Below are positions 8,583 to 17,489 of a DNA stretch of 64,000 nucleotides, one piece after another. The notes under the pieces are model-generated. The model did no database searches and was not told where the DNA came from. It saw only the letters and a program-made list of their open reading frames with translations. This stretch comes from CAWAHD01 sp963781785. Its GTDB lineage: Bacteria; Planctomycetota; Planctomycetia; Isosphaerales; Isosphaeraceae. The position numbers were made by a program, and so were the translations under genes. Location: positions 682,001 through 746,000 of the forward strand of contig CAWAHD010000004.1 of assembly GCA_963781785.1 (NCBI GenBank). The letters run 5' to 3'. Position 1 is the first letter of the stretch; each line of letters begins with the position of its first letter.

Positions 8583-9847
8583 ACCTGGCCTCCGGCGGCG
8601 AATACGCTGCCCCCATCACCGGCACTATCACCGAAGGCTCTACCGGCGGCGCCGTCGACAGCGAAGGGCCTTCCCTGACGGTGACGAACTGTGCGTTCTT
8701 CAGCAACCAGGCGGTCGGCCTCGCGACAGGGACCGGTGAAGGCAATGGTGGCGCCATCAACAGCAGCTCGCCCGGGACCATCTCCAACTCCACGTTCACC
8801 GGTGATGAGGCGCTCGGCCGCCTCACCAACGGCGGCGCCATCAGCACGGGCGAGAACGAAACCTTCGCCGCGCCATCGCTGGCCATCAGCAACTGCACAT
8901 TCACCGGCAACGAGGCTGTCGGGGCCAACGGCACCAATAACTCGACTGCGCCGTTCGGCGGTGAGGCCCTGGGCAGCGCCATGGCCAATGCTGGCCCGCT
9001 CACCATCGCCTTCAGCACGTTTACCGACAATCTGGCCAAGGGCGGCGACCAGGGCGACAACGTCGGCGGCATTGACCCCGACCCCGTCGTCGGCGAGGCC
9101 TGGGGCGGCGGCCTGGTCAACTTTGCCAGCGTGCTCTCGATAACCAACACCGTCTTCAGCGGCAACCAGGCCATCGGCGGCAACTCCGCCACCGGCCCGG
9201 GAGCTCCGGCCGCGGGCGGCGGCCTCGCCGCGGAAATCTTTGCTGACACGACTCTCACCAACGTGAGCTTCCTGGGCAACCAGGCGATTGGCGGCAGCGG
9301 TGGCAGCAGCAGCCCCGGATATCCGGGCACGGGCGGCAGCGGGTTGGGCGGCGGCTTCTACAATGGGGTTGACTCGACCGCAACAGTCTCCGACGCCCTC
9401 TTCACTGGTAACCGCGCCGAGGGTGGTTCTGGCGGGCAGGGCGCTGCGGGCGGTGTCGGCGCTGGCGGCGCCAGCGCCAATGGCGGCGGCGCCGGCGCAT
9501 TCGAGGTGGTTTTCCTCGGTCTCGGTACTGACACGTCGAGCGTGGCCTTCGCCCACAGTACGCTGATGTTCAACGTGGCCCAGGGTGGCGCCGGTGGGGC
9601 CGGGAACAGCGGCGGCAACGGCTTGGGCGGCGGGGTCTACGTGCTCGGCACCACCACCGCGTCGTTCGATTCCACGCTGATCGCCGCGAACGCCGCGCTC
9701 GGTGGCTTTCCCGGCTGGGGCGGCTCGAGCGGAGAGGGAGTGGGCGGCGGGCTGTACATCGACGCTGGCGCCGTCGTTGAGCTCAGCACGAGCGAAGTCG
9801 TTCTCAATTCTGCGTCGACCAGCAACAAGAACATCTTCGGCGTCTAA
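8583..9847 (+). pseudogene. Beta-helix surface protein, C-terminal part displaced by IS insertion
   Basis: The 3' part of the gene that starts at 5509. It resumes at the far end of the IS with LASGGEYAAPITGTITEG and continues in repeats of roughly 40-50 residues of the type LTVTNCAFFSNQA, GTISNSTFTGDEA and LAISNCTFTGNEA, rich in Gly, Asn, Ser and Thr, which are typical beta-helix rungs of large planctomycete surface proteins. It ends SNKNIFGV with TAA at 9845-9847. There is no recognisable C-terminal membrane or sorting signal. Without the upstream start it has no obvious ribosome binding site, so it is probably silent until the IS excises precisely. Confidence 0.8.
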
Positions 9848-9907
9848 CCGACAAGCTGAGCACTGCCTTTCATGATGATTCGAGAATATCGGCGTCACAG
9901 GAGACTC

Positions 9908-9937
9908 AAAGGTGTCAGGAAACTTCCTGACACCTTT
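9908..9937. terminator. Bidirectional terminator between convergent genes
   Basis: Perfect 14-bp stem AAAGGTGTCAGGAA / TTCCTGACACCTTT with a 2-base loop. It lies between the end of the beta-helix gene (9847, +) and the end of the WD40 kinase (9947, -). The stem starts in A-runs and ends in T-runs, so it could terminate both genes. Confidence 0.7.
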
Positions 9938-9946
9938 TGAAGTGGC

Positions 9947-12900
9947 TCATCGGGCAAATGGATCGGCCGGGAAGATCGGGTCGTCGAGGATCAATGTCTC
10001 GGCTTCGCGGCGCACCAGATGGATCTCCAACTCGGCCCAGAAGGCATTGGGGTTCTCGTTCGCCCGGTACGTCCGGAACCGATCGAGCCAGCGCCGGGCT
10101 TCCGCGCCATGCCCGAGTCGATGATGAGCCAGCGCCAGAAAGGCCCAATCCTGGGGGAGGCTTGTGTTGCGTCGCTTCCGAATGCCTTCCTCAAGACGGT
10201 GAATCGCCTCGTCGAAGCGACCGGCGCGGTAGAGTGCAGCGCCCAGGGTATTCAGGAACATGTGCTTCTCGGCGTCCGGCGCGTCATTCACCGCGAGCTC
10301 AGCCAGGCGCACGGGTGCCTGGCGGTCGGTAACCGCGTCGGGCCCGAGCACAGTATACCAGGCGACGGCGTTGGCAATGTGGTGATTGTTCGTGGAGCCA
10401 AAATGATCCAGCATGTCCGAGCACGCTTGGCGCAGGCCGGCTTGGTCGCCGTGGGCCAAGAGCAACAAGGCATGACAGCAGCGAAACGGGACATTCTCCG
10501 GCTGGAGCCGGATCGCCACGGCGAAGTCGGCGGCGGCTCGCTCGGGCTGGCCGCGGGTGAAGTGAAATCGACCGCGCGCGATCCAGCTCGAAGCGTTGTA
10601 CGACCGCGCGCGCACCAAGTCGTCGAGCGCGGCCTCGGCGTCGGCAAACCGCCCCCGCTCGATCAAAACACGACTCCGGGCCATCGGGTCGGTCTCGAGC
10701 GGGAAAGGGTCGAGCCTCGGTCCGCCCCCCGTTTCCGGCGGACCACCCCGCTCCTCAAGTTGCTGACGGCGTTCCCGCCAAGCCGTATTGTCGAGCACCT
10801 GGATCGTGCCCTGCCCGGCATCAAGCGTCAACCCGGTGAGGACCTCGACCCAGGTGGCGACCCGCTCGAGGTCGTCGGGCAGCTCGGGGACGTTCCGGAA
10901 GAGCCGCATCGTATTGTCTCTGCTTCCCGTCAGGAAGGACATGCCGTCGGGGCTGATGGCCACCGACAGGACCGGGGCCGGATGCGGGATGGTTGGACCG
11001 AGCGGCATCCCGGTCGCGGTGTCCCAGAGCATCGCCGTCATGTCCTTGCTGCCGGTGAGAATCGTCGTTCCGTCAGGGCTGAAGGCCACGGAAAAGATCC
11101 ATAATTGATGGAGCAAGGGAGCCACGCGAAGTTTGCGTGTCTCCACGTCCCAGAGCCGAGCCCCGCCATCCTCGCATCCGGTGAGGAGGGTCTTTCCATC
11201 CGGGCTGAACGCCATCGCACTGATACAGCCGGGATGCGGCAGCGGCTGGCCGAGCGGCGTCCGGGTATCCAGGTCCCACAACTGGGCCAAGCCACCGGCT
11301 GTGCCGGCTGCAAAGGTTCTGCCGTCGCGGCTGATCGCCCCGGCATCGACCGACTCGTTCTGTCGAATGGGTTGGCCCAGAGGTGCCCCGGTCGATGCGT
11401 TCCAGAGCCGTACCGTCCAATCCTCGCTACCGGTCATGACCGTCTTACCATCGGGACTGAATGCCACCACGTTGAGGCTGTTCTCGTGCTCTAGCGCGGG
11501 CCCGATGGGCTTGCCGGTTGCCGCGTCCCAGAGTCGCGCCGTTTTGTCGGCGCTGCCGGTGAGGAGCCGTGTGCCGTCGTGGCTGACGGCCACAGCCGTG
11601 ACCCCGTTTTGATGGTGTATGGTCTGTCCGATGATCTCGCCGGTTGCCGCGTCCCAACGCGTCACAGTGCCGCTGCCCGTTCCGCTTACGATCGACTTGC
11701 CATCGGGGCTGAACGTCACCCTTTGGCCTCCGTCTTGATGATCGCGAATCAGGCCGAAAGGTTGGCCGGGGTCGGCATCCCACAACCGCACCGTGTTGTC
11801 GCTGCTGGCCGTGAGAAAGAACTTGCCGTCAGGGCTGAAGGCCACGGCCACGACCGGACCCTGATGCACCAGGGGTCGTCCGATGGGCTGGTTGGTCACC
11901 GCGTCCCAGAGCCGCGCCGTCCTGTCCTCGCTGCCGGTCAGCATGGTCCTGCCATCGGGGCTGATGGCCACGGCGCGGACTTTTTCTCGATGCCGGATGG
12001 GCTCGCCGACGGGCTTCCCGGTCGTCGCGTTCCACCACTGCGCCGTGCTGTCGTTGCACCCAGTCAGCACGGACTTGCTATCGGGGCTGATGGCCACGGC
12101 ACGGACCATATTGCGATGTCGCAGGGGCGAGCCGATGGGCTGGCCCGTGGCGATGTTCCAGAGCCGCGCCGTTCCGTCATCGCTCCCGGTGAGAAGGGTC
12201 TTGCCGTCAGGGCTGAAGGCCACCGATTCCACACCGTCCTGATGGACGAAGGGTTGACCGATGGGACGATGGGTGGCGGCGTCCCAAAGTCGCGCCATCT
12301 TGTCGCTCGTCCCGGTGACCATGGTCCTGCCGTCGGGACCGAACGCCACGGCCATGACGTCGGCGCCATGCGGGAGGGGCGATCCGACCGGCTGGCCGGT
12401 GGCGGCGTCCCAGAGCCGCGCCGTCTTGTCCTTGCTGCCGGTGAGAAGGGTCCTGCCGTCGGGGCTAAACGCCACGATCGTGACGACGCCCGCGTGCCGG
12501 ATCGGCTGGCCGATGGGCCGACCCGTGGCGGCTTCCCAGAGCCGCGCCGTACCGTCGTCGCCGCCCGTGAGAACGGTCTTGCCGTCCGGGCTGAAGGCCG
12601 CGGCATCGACGGGACTGTCGTGGGAAAGGACCGCCTTGAGTCGGGCGTGATGAGGCCGCCACGCGGCCAGGTTGGCCCGCGCAGCGTGCTGCCAGGCTGG
12701 ATCGCGGGCTGCGACCGCCGACCGCCAGCTCTCGACCATCCAGAGCAGGCCCGGGCCGATCTCCCCTTTCTCGAAGGCCGCCTGACCGCGGTCGAAGTTG
12801 CGGATCGCCAGGAGACGGTTCGATACCGCCAGCGATGCCGTGAGACTTCCGCGTTCCTTGCCGAGGTCTGCATTGAGGCGGGTGATTTCCGTGTTCGCCT

Positions 12901-14351
12901 TTGCTTGCTCGGTTGCGAAGTGATGCTGCCCTTCAGCGTAAAGCACGGCGATCACCGTGGTGACCAAAAGCGCCGCCGCCACGGCGCCGGCCGCGAGGGC
13001 CAACACCGGGTTGCGCTTGCTCCAGCGCCATAGCCGCTCGATCGCGCTCGACCGGCGGGCCAGGATCGGCTTGCCCGCGACGAACCGCTGCAGGTCCTCG
13101 GCCAACTGCCCGGCCGTCGCGTAGCGCTCGCCCGGCTCCTTGGCCAGGGCCTTGAGCACAATCGTCTCCAGGTCCCGCGGAATCCGCCGGTCGAGCTGGC
13201 GAAGCGGCGTCGGGCTTTCGTGGAGCACGCGCTCGATCAACTTGACCCGGTCCGACTCTTCGAACGCGGGCCGCAACGTCAACAACTCGTACAAGGTCGC
13301 CCCCAGGGCGTAGACATCGCTCCGCGGGTCCGACCAGCCGTTGAACCGCTCCGGCGCCATGTACCGCAGCGTGCCGACGATGTCGCCGGTGCGCGTCAGC
13401 TCGTCGCTGTCAGTGGCCTTGGCCAGGCCGAAGTCGGTGACCCAGACTTCGCCCTGGGCGTCGAGCAAGAGGTTTGAGGGCTTGATGTCGCGGTGGAGGA
13501 TGCCCTGCTGGTGGGCATACTCCAGGGCCTCGGCGACCTGGACGCCGATCCGCGCCACGCTGCGAAGATACTGGGCTTCGGGCTGGTCGGACAGCTCCGA
13601 TCGATCGCCCGATCCAGACAAGAGCGACGTCGTCGCAGGAGGCTCCGGCCTAGGGCCAGGATGAGACTGCGTGACGACGGCGCCGGTCGATCGTTGTGTT
13701 CCCATCTCGTCAATCGGGAGTCGACCTGACTGAAGGCCGAGCGCCAGGGCAGTCGATAACTGCTGGCCGGGCGGCGCATGGGCGGCGGCCGACGCGCCCG
13801 GATCGTGCCGCAGCCGCTTGACCTCCTGGAGGATGGCGTCCAGCCCGTGCCCGCGGATGAACTGCATGGTGTAGTAGTGAAGGCCCTCATGGTCGCCGAT
13901 GCCGAAGACCGGCACGATGTGGGTGTGGTGCAGCCGGGCTGCTGCGCGGGCCTCGCGGCGGAACCGTTCCAGCCGGGTGGTGTCGCCGAGATGATGGAAG
14001 GGAAGCGTTTTCAGGGCCACGTGCCGCCCCAGCGATTCCTGGATCGCCTCGTAGACCATCCCCATGCCGCCCGAGCCGATGGGCCTTAGCAACAGGTATT
14101 CGCCCAGGCGCTGCGGCATCGGCGCGGCTGTGCCGGCCAAGGCGGCCTGGGGCTCGCTCGCCGGCCCACCCCGCGAGCCAAGCTCTTCGATGACCATCAG
14201 GGCGGGGAACAGGCGCGGATCCGCTCGGCCAGCTCGGGATGCTTGCGCGGTGTACTCGGTCAAGCGATGGCCGCTCGCCACGGCGGTACCGCTCCAGGAA
14301 GGCGTCGACCAGCTCTTCGACGGGGTCGAATCCGGTTGACGGCTCGTTCAT
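9947..14351 (-). CDS. Ser/Thr protein kinase with 14 WD40 repeats and TPR tail
   Basis: Large signalling kinase, probably anchored in the membrane. The real start is ATG 14351 (MNEPSTGFDPVEELVDAF), overlapping the sigma-factor stop. Between about 14250 and 14290 the frame slips two or three times (expected SLTEYTAQ, HPELAERIR, LFPALMVIEELG), so a caller would start the gene at 14281. Kinase: IGSGGMGMVYEA, VALKTL, HRDIKPSNLLL, TDFGLAKA, GTLRYMAPERF, with a ~75-residue insert before the catalytic loop. Then one membrane helix (VLALAAGAVAAALLVTTVI) and 14 WD40 repeats (VAFSPDGKTLLTGS..TARLWD), enough for two seven-bladed propellers. The C-terminus has TPR-like helices (YRAGRFDEAIHRLEEGI). The layout matches ECF-linked STK receptors of Planctomycetes; the ligand is unknown. 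Confidence 0.9.
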
Positions 14352-14994
14352 GGCCTTAGCCCTCCCAGTCCACCGGGCGAGCGTCCCAGGACTCCTTTCA
14401 GCCGTTCCAGAGCCCGGATGTACCGCTTGCCGGCGGCTGCTTCCGAGATCGCGAGCACCTGGGAAATCTCCGCGCGGCTCAATTGCTCGAAGTGGCGCAA
14501 GGCCAGCACCTCGCGATCGAGCGGGATCCATACTGTCGAGCGCCTCCTGGACCCGGATCTTCACCTCGGCGCGGATCGCCGCCTCGCTGGGATGGGTGTC
14601 ACGCCCCAGGAGCTGGGCGGCCAGCGCAGCCGAGGACGCTTCGGGCAACGGTCCCCGGCAGAAAGCCACCTCCTGTCCGGCGCCGCGCATCTGGACGCCC
14701 AGATGATGCCGGTGCAACGTCACCAGCTTCTGGCCAGTGAGGAAACGGAGCCACAAGAAGAACGGCATCGACGGATTGCGCAGGTATTCGGCCAGTCGAG
14801 CCGATGCTTCCAGGATACGTTTCCTGAATGACGTCTGAGGGGTCGATGCGCCCTTGCAGCCGCCGATCCAGCCGCAGCGCAACCATCCGGCGGAGCCGAT
14901 CTCCGTGCCGTGCCAGGAGCGTCCCCAGACCCTCGGGATCCCCCCGGGCCGCTTGCTCTAGCAACTGGTTGGTTTCACTCGAGTTGCCGGTCAT
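14348..14994 (-). CDS. ECF-type sigma-70 family RNA polymerase sigma factor (frameshifted)
   Basis: Alternative sigma factor directing RNA polymerase to a dedicated regulon. Start ATG 14994 (MTGNSSETNQLLEQAARGD). Region 2 is seen in RMVALRLDRRLQGRIDPSDVIQE, then after one extra base near 14814 in LEASARLAEYLRNPSMPFF and LWLRFLTGQKL. Region 4 follows a second indel near 14530: DREVLALRHFEQLSRAEISQ and AAAGKRYIRALERLK. Its TGA overlaps the kinase ATG as ATGA, so the two proteins are translationally coupled. Pairing of an ECF factor with a WD40/TPR kinase is a known planctomycete arrangement in which phosphorylation may replace an anti-sigma factor (family knowledge; the partnership is inferred from overlap). 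About 215 residues. Confidence 0.85.
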
Positions 14995-15264
14995 AAAAAA
15001 CGCTATGCCCCGATCGGCTCGTCCCGCAAGCTTCGGCCCGCGCAAAGGGGGCCGGCGGCCTCTTCGTGCGCGCGCTCTCACAAAGAATAAACCGCGCAAG
15101 AAGTCGACAGCGGGACAGGAAAAAGGATCTTTTTTGTCGTTTCGTCACTCATCGTACCCGAACGATCTGTCATTCTCATTGTCCCGTGAGGGGCAGGTCG
15201 CGCGGTTAGAAGTGTATGGCGCGCTGCAATATCGACGTGCTGCGCCAGACTGAGGAGCTTCACC

Positions 15265-15846
15265 ATGTCGATTTCCTTCTGGTTTTTCGCGAGTTTTCCT
15301 AGCAGCCAGGCCCGGCGCGACCAACGTCCTGGCGCGGTGTCGCACCTGGTGATCTGGTTGTTGTTCATCCTTGCGGGGCTCGGTCTCACGAAGGGCTATC
15401 TGAGTCTCCATGGGTTCCGCGAATCTGCCAAGGAACAGAACGACGATGGTCGACATCCGATGTGGAGTGATATCATACAGTATTCCTCCGGGTTCAGAGC
15501 GGCCGTGCAGGCTGCGCAACGGGATCGGCGCGACATCCTTGCCAGTCACGCCGCATTCTGCTCGATCTGGAGCGAAATCTCACCGAACGAGCCGATGATC
15601 TTGAAGTTCGCCAGTCCCGCGACGATCGATCGACGATCGGGAAGGCCGGTCTGGCCTGGTTATGGAGAGCTCAATCCGGTCGATTCGAAAACCTTCCGGA
15701 TATTTCACCCGGTACTGGTCGAGATCCGCACGCTGATCCTCGAGGGCGACGGCAGCGGTCGGGGAACACTGGCAGTCAGCGGCTACCTGGCCGAGCCGGC
15801 AGAGCTTGAGCTTGCTCAGGCGCACAAGCTGCGCAAAGCTGATTAG
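15265..15846 (+). CDS. Hypothetical single-pass membrane protein
   Basis: 193 residues, not recognised. A short basic N-terminus is followed by one hydrophobic helix at about residues 26-45 (SHLVIWLLFILAGLGLTKGY) and a soluble domain of ~145 residues predicted to lie outside the membrane (DIIQYSSGFRAAVQAAQRDR, FHPVLVEIRTLILEGDG). Its end lies 73 bases from the end of the convergent coiled-coil gene. The start ATG at 15265 has a weak GAGGAG-like sequence upstream (TGAGGAGCTTCACC). Codon use and the clean frame suggest a real gene. Confidence 0.6.
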   Translation: MSISFWFFASFPSSQARRDQRPGAVSHLVIWLLFILAGLGLTKGYLSLHGFRESAKEQNDDGRHPMWSDIIQYSSGFRAAVQAAQRDRRDILASHAAFCSIWSEISPNEPMILKFASPATIDRRSGRPVWPGYGELNPVDSKTFRIFHPVLVEIRTLILEGDGSGRGTLAVSGYLAEPAELELAQAHKLRKAD

Positions 15847-15916
15847 TCCGGTAAGAAGGGGACCGGCCGGTTCTCGCGCCGCGACCCGGGGGCGGGCTCC
15901 GCAGCTCTGCATCGCC

Positions 15917-17069
15917 TCATCTCGGTGGGGCCAGGTTCTGAATTCCAATACCCCACAGTGCCTCCGACATCTCCTGGTTCGATCGCTCCAACTGCTGGAT
16001 GCGTCTTCTCAAGTCCTCCGTCAGTGCGCGGGCCGCCTCGAGCGCGGCATCGCTGAATTGCGCCCCAGCCGGATCGCGGGTGCCGCATCCTGGCTCGTCG
16101 GCGCAGGCTGTGGTCCCGTTTGCACCGGCGGTCTGTTCGTGATCACTCGAAGCCAACTGCCCGCGCTCCACGGCGGCTTGCAGCGACGCGACCTGCTCGC
16201 GGAGCGTATCTCGCTCCTGTACCAGCACCTGCTCGCGCTGGTCGAGCGATGCCCGCAGCCGCTGGGTTTCGTCCCGGGCGGCCCGTTCATCGACCGCCAG
16301 GCGCTCCTGGACGGCTCGAACTTGGCTGAGCTCGTCGTGGCATTTCGCGAGCTCACGGATGAGCGATTCGCGATCGGCACGCTCGACGACCAGCTCTTGA
16401 TTCCGCTCTTCCAGCTCGGCGAGCTGTCGATCGTGCGTGGCGGCCAGCTCTTGGTTCTGCTCTTCCAGCTCGGCGACCTGTCGATGGTGCGCGGCGGTCA
16501 GCTCGTGATTGCGCTCCTCCAGCTCAGCGACCTGCCGGTCGCGCAAGTCTTGCTCCGCGCAGTCCGCTGATCTCGTCTTCAAGGCGGGCGACTTGGGCGG
16601 AAAGCGAATTCCGTTCCTCCGCCAGAGCGTAAACTTCCTCCGGCGCTATCTCACCCAAGGCTCTATGAACAGAGTCGAGCTCGATCGTGACCCGCTCGAG
16701 GTCTGCGCTCTTCTGGTCGCGTTCGGTCGTGAGCTGCGTTCGCTCCGCTTCGAGGAGGTTGTACATGACCTGAAGCCGCTCGTGGTTGACCTTCAGTTCT
16801 TTGTGTTGAGCTCGAAGCTGCTGTTGTTGAGCGCGTAATCGATCGGGATCGGCCTCATTTGGCAGAGGCGGCAACGTCGTAACCGAGATCACTTCCGGTT
16901 CGCTGCGAGCCGCCTTTGGTTCCGTTGCCTCCGGATCGGTCACCTCGAAGGTCTCGTCGCAACGATTGCAACGGACACCTCGGCCAATATAAGCGCGGCG
17001 CACGTGCAACACGGCTTGGCAGCCCGGGCAGGTCACTGCGATTCGCGGGATGGATTGACTTTCGCTCAT
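15917..17069 (-). CDS. Zinc-ribbon protein with long coiled coil (frameshifted)
   Basis: The N-terminus carries an MJ0042-like zinc ribbon: CPGCQAVLHV and, 13 residues on, VRCNRCDETFEV. A Pro/Glu-rich linker follows, then a long coiled coil from about residue 75 to the end with heptads such as LEAERTQLTTERDQKSADLE. Three 18-residue direct repeats (RQVAELEERNHELTAAHH type) sit in the middle. The frame breaks near 16570: the first part ends in LEDEISGLRG and the second picks up at CAEQDLRDRQVAELEE. Rejoined it is about 380 residues. Zinc-ribbon plus coiled-coil proteins of this kind are common in Planctomycetes, but I know of no defined function. Start ATG 17069 is chosen over 17093 because the zinc ribbon follows closely; neither has a strong ribosome site. 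Confidence 0.65.
16390..16545. repeat. Three 54-bp tandem repeats inside the coiled-coil gene
   Basis: Three near-identical 54-bp units encode RQVAELEERN/ELxAxHx. The length is a whole number of codons, so copy number can change without breaking the frame. It is also a place where read alignment may slip, and the frameshift near 16570 lies just beside it. Confidence 0.75.
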
Positions 17070-17489
17070 GGAACGGGTTTCCACCTGCATCACGACCGAT
17101 GGACATCGTGCCCGCCATCAAAGTCGTAACCTTTCCGTGGAGAACACCAACCTCGATCGTTCCGAGATCGATACCAAGGCTCAGCAGAAGTCTCAGGCTC
17201 GGAGATAGGCTCTGGACGCTCTTCGACCCGTGAACAGCGTGCTTGCACAATTCGTTCCAAAAACACGTGCATTCTCACCCTTATTCTAGCGCAATGGGAT
17301 GTAAAAAGCCAACGCGGACGGACCAAAACGAGCGCTGTCGGGAACCACGTACGATCTCGTCGACGACGACCTCGGGGATTGGCGTCCGGAAAACGGGCGG
17401 AAGGTCACCGGCCGTCGACTCAGACGCCGATCTTGCGTAGAATGGATTGTGTGCAAGCTCCCACTGAGCGCCTGAACCTTGAGGGCTTC
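17070..17489. other. Intergenic region between divergent genes
   Basis: About 420 bases separating the divergently read coiled-coil and DUF1592 genes, so it should hold both promoters. I see no convincing protein, no strong hairpin and no clear sigma-70 boxes. Confidence 0.4.

Noticed and set aside
8570..9898. 442-residue minus frame opposite the beta-helix gene
   Set aside because: Shadow of repetitive GC-rich beta-helix coding sequence; Ala/Arg/Glu-rich with no motif.
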